A stretch of DNA of 64,000 nucleotides from Homalodisca vitripennis (Eukaryota > Arthropoda > Insecta > Hemiptera > Cicadellidae). The position numbers and the translations under genes are program-made. Shown in pieces: positions 48,711 to 58,959 of the stretch (position 1 is the stretch's first letter; every line of letters starts with the position of its first letter). The notes beneath the pieces are model-generated. The model was not told where the DNA came from. It saw nothing but the letters and a program-made list of their open reading frames with translations, and made no database searches. The stretch is taken from the NCBI RefSeq assembly GCF_021130785.1, contig NC_060208.1, forward strand, positions 170,370,501-170,434,500. The letters run 5' to 3'.

Positions 48711-48815
48711 TGTTACTGTCAAGTTCAAGGCTCTCATCACCTCTCATTGTGAGTGTCGCAAGCATCTCAGCTCTCAGCCCTTCCTCACACTTCATAAAAA
48801 CAGTAGAGGAGTAGA
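48711..48815 (-). other. Inverted copy of the family A core (A3)
   Basis: The reverse complement contains GTGAGGAAGGGCTGAGAGC, GCTTGCGACACTCACAATG, AGAGGTGATGA and CTTGAACTTGACAGTAAC, clearly the same core as 5292-5395 and 44315-44431. The flanks match family A poorly, so the core either moved alone or is under stronger constraint. Confidence 0.55.
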
Positions 48816-51769
48816 GAACAGTTGAAACTGGGCAAAGTATTTTAAAAAGAGACCGATCTACTTTGAAACCTTATTATGCCCGTCCTCATGAACCTCTGGC
48901 TTGTGTGAAGATCTAATCAAACAAAATAAGGGGATGAGTCAATGCAGTGTAAGGTCGTTGTTGCGTTGGTAATAAAAAGTGCTAAGCTCAAAGGGCAGAA
49001 TTTCAACTTACGTTATCTGTAATTCAGATCCAAATTTTGTTGACTTGGACCGCTCGGCGATCTGCACTCCTATCGTGATGATCACGATTAATGTGAAGAT
49101 TAATTTTAGTAAATCTTTAATGTCTTGCGTTTATATTCAGGAAACGTATTGTTCGATCCTCGGTGAAATTTTAGGTATTTTTAATAAACTTACTGTCTTC
49201 CATTCTTTACTTAAGTTCCGAGTGTAAAACTGTGTATTTGTGTATTCACGTCTGATTGCATGCATATATGTGGACATCTTTCTATACATCCATTCAACTT
49301 AATCTCAAAAGTACAACATCGATTTAATCGATACTTATTACAAGTACATAAAATAGACAAATCCGATTACAGTACATGTGTAACCATTATAAAAGGGAAC
49401 ATAAACCCTTCGTACATATTGAGATCTCTGGCCTTCAAAGTGTTCATTACCTTTTGATATAATTTATTACGGATTGAATCGTAAAAAAAATATTTTATAG
49501 GAATAATAAACCGTATAGTGGAAACATTTAAAATGTCATCTAGCTAATAAGAACTAATAATACGACTCACGTATTGCTCAGATTAATAATGAAACAAATT
49601 TCCTCAATAAACTAAGAAGAAGTTAAGTACTCGTTACAATCACACTTTAACTAATTAAAAAATATTTCAATTCCAATACTTCTTAACTCATAAAAAATAA
49701 GAAATAAGGGAAGCCAGATGAAATATATCGAGTATCTCAAACTAAAACATGAAAACAGGAAACTGTATGAAATGATTGACTGTCAGCCAATGGAGGTAAT
49801 ACAATTAAATATACAAGGTAGTTTCAACCTTCGAAAACTATTGATAAAGGAATAGGTAGCCTTTAGGCAGTTTTCAAAGATTTATGCAATATTGAATATT
49901 TTTTAATGTTCACGCCACAATATGGAAAATTCAGATCTCTACTATCCGAGGGTTGGTTATATTTTACTTCTTATTAGCAATATAGAAGTTTAAATGTCAC
50001 AGATTTTAGCTTTATGAATACCAAAAAGTATATAAATATGAGAGAAAATTAATTCAAACAGACGGAAATTGACATTTTTGACCAAATTAGGTTATCTAAC
50101 CTTATGTATAGATATTTATTCATACAACTAAACCTAAAATACAACCAGTCAACATATTATTTACTTTTGTAATCTCTTCACCACGAATACTGCAATAATG
50201 TGTACCCGATATGTCTACTTATGTTTAAAAACATAGTAGAGCTCCATCATATTACATCATAAATTCTTCCACAAAAAATGCTAAGGCCTCCGATTTTCAA
50301 AATTGCGGGTGAAACCGCGGGTAACTACTAGTACTTATATATATATATATTCCATGACAAATCTTGTTCACAAGTTTTTAAATCAAAAATATATTACATC
50401 TGAATAGCTTAGCGCAACGTTATGTATTTTACAGTACGTTTTCATCCATAATCCATTTTCACTATTGATTAGTATTTATTTATATTAGTTTAATTTAGAA
50501 ACCTAAAAGTAACTCACTATAATAGAATGTATGATTGAGGAGGTATGTGGAACGACAAGAGACGGCTATGACACGCTCATAATGTGAAGTGACGGGGATT
50601 TATCCCTCCATTTATCCCGCATATATCGCTTTTTCTGAAGCTTAAGCGAGTTTTCAATACGCATCCATGTGTATTTAAGAACTAACCTAAATGTTAATCT
50701 TTCTTGTCGAAATTATTATCAACTACGAAGGCCTACTTTTTAAATAGGATATATACAAGGGTAGTTGAGGTATAGTTGCTTGAGATGAAGCAGTAGTTTT
50801 GTCTTTTATCATTTAAGAATAATGTGTGTTGGTATAACTTCTTCTTCTTTATATTAAAAGCACTTATAATACTTTATAATGTTAATTCTCAAGGAACTAT
50901 TGCATACACCAAAAGAGAGAGGAATCCAAGCAATTTTAGTTTCAGGGGTCCGTAAAACACTTTTGTTCAGACATTAAATTAAAATGGATCAGGAGATCAG
51001 AAGTTGTTACTGTGTAGTATCATATTAAAAAAATATTATGTTTGGTAATCATTGACTTCATTACATTAGGTGGAAACATATCAAAATATTAAAGTAATTG
51101 TTTTTCTCATTATCAAGTATTACAATTTCAAAATTAATTACTTATTCACTGATTACGTATAATTTAAATCTATTTAAATTCAGCATGGGTTTCCTCAGGT
51201 TTATGCGAACACAAGTTAACCTGATTTGTTACATACAAATAAGAAATGCAAAAATAAATAAGTGTACAGTGAATTGACCATTAATTTAAAACTCATATTA
51301 ATATTTATTTCCATATGAATAAGTCATTTTACTCAGGCTTATGAAAACCTTAATTTAATTAGTCTTATTTCTTACACACAAATAAGAAATGCAAAAATGA
51401 ATTACACAAAGTAATTTTTTTTCAACATTCAGTTTAAATTTTTACAACTCAGTGTGGAAACATTCTATCAGTTGTATTTTTTAACTGCGCAGATAAAATA
51501 CTAATACTACTATAATTTGTCTGAAAAAAATTACGCACTATTTAGTACAAGTACTGTATAAAGAACCAATCTTTGTATACATACTTAAACGGAATGCGTA
51601 ATCAGTATCTTGATGACGGGGTATTGTTGGAACGGATGCCAATCTCCTGGAGTTGAGTCAATGCAATCTACTTTTTATGACTCGCGTCACAGTTTCTGGC
51701 TCAATACAGCTATTGGGAAGATGGATTATAATTATGTAGACTAATAAAAAAATATTTAGTATAATATTT
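48816..51769. other. Non-coding AT-rich sequence
   Basis: No gene is recognised. Short ORFs at 48979-49227 and 49260-49457 lack recognisable features. Confidence 0.4.
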
Positions 51770-51898
51770 ACTGTTGTATAACCATTGTATTTTTATTGTT
51801 TTACTTTATAACCTATGTATATACAGCATGTACTTGACTCTGTCATACAACAAAAGTTGTCTTACGACATTAAAGGAATTTGAATTTGAATTTGAATT
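51770..51898 (+). mobile_element. Probable non-LTR retrotransposon 3' tail
   Basis: CTTACGACATTAAAGGAATT is followed by tandem TTTGAA units (to 51898). This pattern is typical of the 3' end of insect non-LTR elements with hexamer tails. No coding sequence remains upstream. Confidence 0.4.
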
Positions 51899-51905
51899 AC
51901 TTTAA

Positions 51906-51911
51906 GCGCGC

Positions 51912-51972
<61 letters not shown>
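51906..51972. repeat. (CG)n(TG)n dinucleotide tract
   Basis: A short CG alternation followed by about 29 TG units directly after the retrotransposon-like tail; it can form Z-DNA. Confidence 0.95.
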
Positions 51973-51975
<3 letters not shown>

Positions 51976-52507
51976 ATGCTATATTATAAATGCAATGCGT
52001 ACCTCTAGAACAAATTGAAGTGGAATAATCTTAACGATGCAAAAAACCATCCATTGACAAAACACTATCACCAGAATCTATATTATAATAAACACTTGCA
52101 ATATCACAGGTTTGTCTACCCACCATATAAATCTGAGAAACCTATGTTATAATTAATATTATCAGTCTTCTTCATAATGTAAGGTTTGATTTTTTATTGG
52201 GGTTTGTAAGCAGTGAAGGTATGGCATGAATATTAGGTTCATATAAGCTGCCTATTTGATACAATATGTGTCCATCAACATTCGAATCAGAGAAATTAAT
52301 AATTTTAAGAAGCTAAAAATGAAGCTACATAGTATTAAATGTATAATTATTTATTTTACTTCGTTTTAGAAAGTTTTAATGACTTTGAATTAATAAACTA
52401 GTTTAACTTAACTCATAACTCAGTTTTCTTCTTTAAATTGCGTGATGTTATTCAGTAACACAAGTTTGTACAGATTATTTACTCCAACAAATTACTGTTC
52501 AAATCGA
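51973..52507. other. Non-coding AT-rich sequence
   Basis: I recognise nothing here. Confidence 0.4.
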
Positions 52508-52700
52508 TATCTCCAGGAATGGTGAAGCGAGAACTGAACGTTACTGAGCAGTGGGTAAGGGCGAGAAGGGCTCAGTTAATGCGCTCAGAGGTGAAAAGAT
52601 ACGCTCTTCTTAGGGTTCCAAACCGAGCTTTTCATCTTTCTATCAGTCTTCTGCTCTTTATAAGAACGTTATTACTGATGTCATAAATATTATTTTCATA
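52508..52700 (+). other. Isolated copy of the family B core
   Basis: It aligns with 14718-14905 at high similarity over about 190 bases, through ATCTCCAGG, GCGAGAACTGAACGTTACTG, TTAATGCGCTCAGAG and CTATCAGTCTTCTGCTCTT. It then diverges on both sides. Confidence 0.6.
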
Positions 52701-53106
<406 letters not shown>

Positions 53107-53359
53107 CCGCAACTGTACCATGGTTTATGGTACAATCCAATTTACGTTTTCATTTTGGTGATTTTTAATCGATTCTAGAGGTTCATCCTTGTAAATAGCA
53201 CTCTTGAGATTCTTTATGCCAAGTTTTAATAAGCTTCCAGATCAACTTTTTGGAAAGCTTTCTGGCTTAATCATCTGATTTCTCAGCAGACATTTAAATA
53301 TCGACATGGTGGACAGTTTTGTCACGTTCCTACCAGACGAGCTCAGATCTAAACATATA
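53107..53359. other. Unannotated flank of the mariner
   Basis: No gene is recognised. Confidence 0.4.
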
Positions 53360-53945
53360 CAGGGTGGGCCATAAGTCAGTTGTCAAAAATGCATTTGGTG
53401 CAATAATATACCAAACAATCGAAAATATATTTTACTATGTAGTACAAATACAATTTATTAATACAGGAACACATGTAGTATTCAATGAACTTACAAAAGG
53501 TGCTCAAAGTGGTCTCCATGCTGTTCTAAGGAAAGATTGCATCTTTTTAACACAGATTTACAAATTTTGTCGCAAATGTTCCTGGACTGTAAGTTTTCAA
53601 ATTCTGATTGGATTCGTTCCTTCAAATGCTCAACATTACGAATCTTGACTGAATAAACATCATTTTTTAGTATACCCCAGACTGAAAAATCCATCGGTGT
53701 TATATCTGGGGACCGTGGAATGCAAGATAAACATCACTATAATTATGATCATGTTTCCACCATGTTTGCAAAACAAACACACGCTGTTCTGTTGTTAATT
53801 TCCTATTCATACTTTCTCACATATCTACAATAAACAATCATAACCTCAAACTGCTAGTGTTTGACTTAGTCAAGTTCACAACTACTACGCTAGGAAAAAC
53901 AAAGTCTAAGGGTTGCTAGTGACAGCTGACTTATTGCCCACCCTG
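53360..53945 (-). mobile_element. Internally deleted mariner-like element, 586 bp
   Basis: The element begins CAGGGTGGGCCATAAGTCAG and ends with its inverse. The 26-bp terminal repeats (53360-53385 and 53920-53945) match at 24 positions. TA flanks both ends (53358-53359 and 53946-53947), as required for Tc1/mariner insertion. Inside is a minus-strand transposase remnant made of the N- and C-terminal ends only. A full mariner is about 1.3 kb, so more than half is missing. Confidence 0.9.
53491..53810 (-). pseudogene. Mariner transposase remnant, N- and C-terminus joined
   Basis: From the ATG at 53810 the first 33 or so residues read MNRKLTTEQRVFVLQTWW and on to NYSDVYLA, the N-terminal helix-turn-helix region of mariner transposases. 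The sequence then jumps, with a change of frame, to SPDITPMDFSVWGILKNDVY, the conserved segment around the third catalytic acid near the C-terminus. It ends at the TAA at 53491. The central catalytic region, with the first two acids, is absent. The break lies near 53725. The product could not catalyse transposition, but the intact terminal repeats mean such a copy could have been mobilised by a full-length relative. Confidence 0.85.
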
Positions 53946-54179
53946 TATATAAATATATATGTACATAAATATATATAATATTATATGTGTATATATTATT
54001 ATAAGATATATATTATCATATCTTATATAATTATATCTTTTTACTGATATTGGAATAAAAATGTTTTTTATAACATGTCATTTTTACAGGGGGTTTAAAT
54101 AAGGCATGTTTTATTTTTTTTAGAGGAAAATATTTTTTATTTTAATGACATATTATAGTTTTTATTTTCCCCCTACAAT
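53946..54179. other. AT-rich spacer
   Basis: TA-rich sequence with no recognised feature. Confidence 0.5.
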
Positions 54180-54250
54180 TATACTCCAGTAGCTCAACAC
54201 TAACGCAGGAGACATCAGGTGGCGGGGTTCGGCTCGACCGGGTAAGACAC
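54180..54250 (+). repeat. tRNA-derived SINE head
   Basis: TAGCTCAACACTAACG fits the polymerase III A box, and GGGGTTCGGCTCGACC, about 40 bases later, fits the B box. The following 200 bases are markedly GC-richer than the surroundings and probably form the SINE body (to about 54430). I do not recognise the SINE family. Confidence 0.5.
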
Positions 54251-54639
54251 AGAGTTTCAGGATAAATCCGCCGGAGTTCGCTTCAAGGGCTGAAACGCCT
54301 TACGGCGGACGAATCATGTACTACAGTACGTAAGTACGCTGTGCCTGGCTGCCTCGCTCTCTCTCGGCCGGAGTCTCTCAGTCGGAGTCGTCGTGTCGGA
54401 GTCGCTTACCCCACATACGCCACGATAAGGTGCAAGTAAGTAGGTACTTATTTACCTGCCAAAACACGTTTTTACCTGTACTTGCCCAGTCACTAACGAT
54501 AAGATAAATACATGACATTACGTACTTAAGCTGCTAATAGATTATAATTTTAGATATAAAGTACAGCAAGAAAATAGATGAGTACGAATAGGATTAGATT
54601 CTATTACTAGTAACGAAGAGTTTGAATTTAGCTGTTATA

Positions 54640-54745
54640 TAGTTTATCGTTTCTTTTCGAGACCGCTGGGTTGCTTGACGTACGTTGGCACCAGCGTTCC
54701 TGAGCTTCGGGCTAGGAGTAATTTGATTTAGTTTTACTTAGTATA
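54640..54745 (+). repeat. Single diverged copy of the 128-bp unit
   Basis: TTATCGTTTCTTTTCGAG, CCGCTGGG and GCTTGACGTACGTTGGCACC are shared with the array at 58203-58535. After GCGTTCCT the similarity fades but GGGCTAGG-like and TTTAGTTTT strings persist. Confidence 0.8.
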
Positions 54746-56514
54746 GGATGCTTCCTATATTGTTTTTTGTTTATTGTTGTTGTTTATTGTTTTGTTGTTG
54801 TTGTTTATTGTTTATTTATAGGAATATTTATATTTTATTAAGAGAATTGTAAATGTATATAATAAGTGAATTGTAAGATTGTGATCCTTCCAGCAGTACT
54901 GAATTTTTTGTTGATTCGGGTTTGAGGAATGCCTAGAAGCTTCCTTTTGTCTCTAGGTATTGGGCATAAGATGCAGGTCTGGGTTGGATAGGTACCATCC
55001 AGTTCAGACATTGTGTTTGCTCAATTTTGATTGGCCAATGTTAGGTTGATTAGATGGTGGGAGGCACTTCTAGATCCTTCCGGTGGATTCAAGTGGGTTT
55101 TCAGGGGAGTCTTTGCTGGGTGCTCAGAGAGAGAAGTTCGTGTAGAAGTGATAGCCTACTCTTACCGTATAGATTTTTCGGTGGGAAGGTTGAGTTTTAA
55201 GATTAAAATTCTTTTCAAAATTTAAGATTTGTATTTTCACTTAAGTAATATATAACAGTTATTTTTGTTTGTTGGTGAAGTCTGCAGGAGATGTGTGAGG
55301 TACTGTGAAGGTTAGAATTTAACATTTAAATAGAAAATTGCTTGATGATATTTTCCTGTTCAAGTTGGTTAAATCAGGAATAGCCTACTGATAAAGAAAA
55401 TTTATTTTATGTTCTGAGATTCTATATATATTTTTACAAGTTCCTTAATTTAATATTCAAAGGCAAGCAGATAATTGTGGATAATTCAATAATCTTGCGA
55501 GTTGGAAATTTACAGGAAATAAGTACTTTGAAATTGATACAACCTTGAGTTTAACTGATTGGACATTGTCTTTGTTCACATATTAATTATTAATATTACC
55601 TTAATTTGTTAGATTTTTATTTTGAGAAGAAGTCTTATTTTATTATTTGTTTCATTTTATATTTGAAGAAGATTATTTTATTTTGAAATTTTAATGAATA
55701 TTTTTATTTCGACTTTGTGTTGAAAATATTAGCACTGAGAACTTGAAGGACACAATTATTGAATGATTTGATTCATTGTTAATTTTAAGGCTGGACATGT
55801 GAACATTGATGGCTTATAAATACTAAATACTGAGAATAAATTACATGTAAAAAAGATAGCGTGGCGTGATCTATTTTTGGTGTTGACTTTTAATTAAAAA
55901 TTTCTATTAATTTAAACTGAGTTTAATCATTGAATTCCATTGGAACTTATGCTTGTTAAAATAAAGGGTTATTAGTTTACAACCCAATTGATCGCTCTTA
56001 TACTAAAACAAAAATAGTTGTAATTGGTTTATAGAAATTAACCTTCCTGTTGTAAGGTTTTGTAGTTTGGTTTAGTTTAAGATTAAGGTTGTGACATATT
56101 ATGAGCAAGGGCTGCTGTGAGAGGATTTAATAATAGGTTAGATTGGCAGTACAATACCCTCAAATGACCCAACACATATTTTATTTTGTGACAACATCTC
56201 ATTAAATTGATTAAAAATTTTAATTAACAATTGATTGGGTCAACCGATATATTAAGCACAAATTTTAATACCTTAATACTTTGAAGACATATTTAATATT
56301 AAATTACTCATTACAATATATTTTAAATTTAATTCATTATAACATTTACTAGTAATTTTGTAGTGTTGCAATAATTATGAGTTCATGGACTAACGTGAGA
56401 AACTTTCTTTTAAATAGCTAAACATTTTCATGAATTTACATTTTCGAAATTGTGAACATTTAAATAGATATGGAATTGAAAATTATTAATGAACCATAAA
56501 ATATACTAAGTTCT
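54746..56514. other. Unassigned sequence beside the LTR element
   Basis: A TTGTT-rich simple repeat at 54760-54822 is followed by AT-rich sequence without a convincing ORF. A 64-codon ORF at 55031-55225 is not recognisable. The dyad GATTGGCCAATG (about 55030) and AATAAA near 55836 would fit a retroelement terminal repeat, but I cannot define ends. Confidence 0.3.
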
Positions 56515-56961
56515 TAAAATTACTTACATTTTATTCCACTTCACACTTATTACGCCTAGAGATATTTTTCCGCACACGAACACCAACACTAGCACTCCCG
56601 AACCTCGCTTTTCGACTTCCCGTCCTCGACCTCCTTGTTCTTCAGTTTTGATGTTGTTCTCCCGCCAGCTCTCCAATGGCCACGCCTGGTCAAATCTCTC
56701 CATCATAATTGGTGAGTACCAATTTTTCATATCAGCATGGCTGCCCCTTACATCGTCGCACGGTTTTTTTATATATAAGCATTTCCGCTGCTTAAGCAAG
56801 CATTTCCTGTTTGTTCACCATCGGCGTCTGGGCGGATGTGCGTATCCACTTACATCCGGAGGATGTTTGTCTCGAATTGTAATACAAAACTTCCTTTCCA
56901 GCAACTATCTGTACATCGATTCTATGAATTTTATTTTACTAATAATTACATATGTCTTACA
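56515..56961 (-). repeat. 3' long terminal repeat of a small LTR element
   Basis: On the minus strand the repeat begins TGTAAG at 56961, directly after a polypurine tract (CCAGGGGAA, 56970-56962). A TATA box (TATATA, 56777-56770) and an AATAAA signal (56535-56530) lie downstream in the expected order. The far end is uncertain. The first 198 bases recur at 57988-58185. Confidence 0.65.
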
Positions 56962-57007
56962 TTCCCCTGGCTTAATGACGATTCTACCTACGAATCGTAC
57001 TTATTGT

Positions 57008-57773
57008 CTAATTAAGGTTATACATTGGGTAGTCACGTTCATGTACTGTAGGCTTCAGAAATTTTATTTTGATGTTGTTAATGTGGATGAAGTAGAGGTC
57101 TATAAAAAGAAGTAGTGTTAATATAGAAGTCCAGGCTAATAAAATGTACAAAATGAGTTCCGTGTTGTTTACTATGTTTTTGTCGTCGTGATTTAGCTGG
57201 AAGTGGTGTTGTTCTTGTAGATTGTGAACGAAGTAGGTGAATGCGCAGATAGCTCGGAGAGTAGGTAGTGTTGTTGTGTTGAGAATGCTGTGTAGACATC
57301 TTCCTCGTTGTCTGCCAAGTCATGTATTTGGTGTTCTGTCGCAATGTCACAACACCGTTCGAAGAAATCTCCGTCGAACGTGAGCGATCTTCTGTTTCTA
57401 TCTGGTTGTTGTTGGATGAATGGGAGGTGTTCTGCTAAAATTTGTTGATGTATGAGGGTTTGTAGTGTGGAAAGGTTGTTCTGTATCTTGCAATAGGTTT
57501 TGGGAGTTGTTGAGGTTTTAGGGCAGAAATTTAAAGACGGTTCGTTTTTAGGTAAATTTTGCTGTGTGTTGAAAGGAATTTTTTTATAATAGGGATGGAA
57601 CTGATATAAGGTAGTGTCTGAGGCATTGGAGTAAAGTACGCTCCTGTGAAGATTTGTACTAGAGGCTTATTGGGTTCTTCTGTGTTGTGGGTTGATGTGC
57701 TGGCAAAGGTGGGCAAAAGAGGCATGGCAAGTGCTGTCAGTAGTAGTAGTAGGAAGTGCTGTAAGGACTTCAT
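57008..57773 (-). pseudogene. Env-like membrane glycoprotein gene, broken
   Basis: The first part (ATG at 57773, open to 57531) starts with a strong signal peptide: MKS, then a run of leucines ending near AS at about residue 25. A second open stretch in another frame covers about 57590-57195 and contains a furin-like RNRR (57399-57388) and several cysteines. A third frame from about 57240 carries a hydrophobic membrane segment of some 20 residues (about 57150-57080), a short charged tail and a TAG at 57010-57008. Breaks therefore occur near an A7 run at about 57590 and again near 57200-57240. A signal peptide, basic cleavage site and C-terminal anchor, placed just before the polypurine tract, are the layout of retroviral-type envelope proteins. 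At about 250 codons it is shorter than usual errantiviral envelopes (about 450-500), so it is also truncated. No function is expected from this copy. Confidence 0.45.
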
Positions 57774-57987
57774 CTGTCTCGTGGGTGGTCGGGACGGTTA
57801 GAGTGCTGTAGACTGGTGTCTTGTAGACTGGTTTCTCAGGCTGTGGTTGGTTTTTCTGGTGTCATAATTCTAAAACTTAATATCTACAGGTTACATATAC
57901 ATTTTAGTTTAATATTTTATAATTAATACACATTTATGCCTAAGGTTTTTATTTACAGAAATCTTTTATTCGCCTCTCGATGTTGTG

Positions 57988-58185
57988 TTTTTTTATATAT
58001 AAGCATTTCCGCTGCTTAAGCAAGCATTTCCTGTTTGTTCACCATCGGCGTCTGGGCGGATGTGCGTATCCACTTACATCCGGTGGATGTTTGTCTCGAA
58101 TTGTAATACAAAACTTCCTTTCCAGCAACTATCTGTTCATCGATTCTATGAATTTTATTTTACTAATAATTACATATGACTTACA
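57988..58185 (-). repeat. Partial 5' long terminal repeat
   Basis: It matches 56764-56961 with about three substitutions. The minus strand begins TGTAAG at 58185. Similarity stops just past the TATATA and poly-A string, so only the U3 part remains. Confidence 0.75.
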
Positions 58186-58202
58186 CTATAGACACGTTAC
58201 AA

Positions 58203-58535
58203 TTAGTTATCGTTTCTTTTCGAGGCCGCTGGGCTGCTTGACGTACGTTGGCACCAGCGTTCCTTAGTTTCGAGCTCTAGTCGAGCTAGGCGCGATTTCG
58301 AGCGAATTAGTGTTCGCATTTAGTTTTTATTTAGTTATCGTTTCTTTTCGAGGCCACTGGGTCGCTTGACGTACGTTGGCACCAGCGTTCCTTAGTTTCG
58401 AGCTCTAGTCGAGCTAGGCGCGATTTCGAGCGAATTAGTGTTCGTATTTAGTTTTTATTTAGTTTATCGTTTCTTTTCGCGGCCGCTGGGTCGCTTGACG
58501 TACGTTGGCACCAGCGTTCCTCGTTTTCGAGCTCC
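58203..58535 (+). repeat. 128-bp tandem array, about 2.6 copies
   Basis: CGTTTCTTTTCG recurs at 58211, 58339 and 58468, a period of 128-129. Each unit contains CCGCTGGG (or CCACTGGG), CTTGACGTACGTTGGCACC, AGCGTTCCT and, in the full units, GAGCTCTAGTCGAGCTAGG. The units are nearly identical and GC-richer than the surroundings. A further diverged copy lies at 54640-54745. Confidence 0.95.
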
Positions 58536-58959
58536 AATTGAACTTGCAACAGTCGTATTAGGGAACGTTTAGGTAGTGGAACAGTCATCCTGAAGCAAAT
58601 GTTGACGCCTTCTCTTTATTTCCTTTCGTTTCCGATTTGGCGATGATGAAACGATCCCTCACCCGATTAAACGTTATAATGTATAACAATATTTATAACA
58701 AAAGCCACATAATCACAAAGCAATGTAAATTGATTGAATTCAACCAGTTAACGACTCTTTCTTGTTTCAGTGTCAACTTTATAGGTGATTATTATTTAAT
58801 AGAATAATGAATGTTTCGCCGTAAGTTATAACGGAATTTTACCAGTTTATTGGTATATTGTTTGTCTAATTTAGTCTTGTTAACATAAAATTTACTATGC
58901 TTGAATTTACGTAAATGATGTTTAGATATTAGCCAAACGACAAGAAGGTAGACGAGTCT
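58536..58959. other. Unassigned sequence between array and B3
   Basis: I recognise nothing here. The first 140 bases are less AT-rich and may belong to the same repeat as the array. Confidence 0.4.

Larger units (their letters stand above)
56515..58185 (-). mobile_element. Internally deleted LTR element carrying an env-like gene
   Basis: Read on the minus strand, the order is a partial 5' LTR (58185-57988), a short non-coding stretch, an env-like gene (57773-57008), a polypurine tract and a 3' LTR (56961 to about 56515). The shared 198 bases of the two LTRs differ at about three sites, so the insertion is young. I saw no gag or pol. The 5' LTR stops just after the TATA box, so a deletion probably joined it to sequence upstream of env. 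The group is probably insect errantivirus-like, but that rests on layout rather than on a recognised protein family. Confidence 0.55.

Noticed and set aside
53319..53648. 109-codon plus-strand ORF
   Set aside because: It overlaps the mariner in antisense; the minus strand carries the recognised transposase segments.
54225..54250. TGGCGGGGTTCG considered as an LTR primer binding site
   Set aside because: It does not fit a tRNA 3' end with a proper T loop, and it is explained better as the B box of a SINE head.
55031..55225. 64-codon ORF near the LTR element
   Set aside because: No recognisable domain, and it sits in sequence more like a terminal repeat or untranslated region.
56648..57115. 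155-codon plus-strand ORF and its near-copy at 57980-58267
   Set aside because: Both are antisense to the two LTR copies. Their similarity comes from the LTR repeat, not from a gene family.
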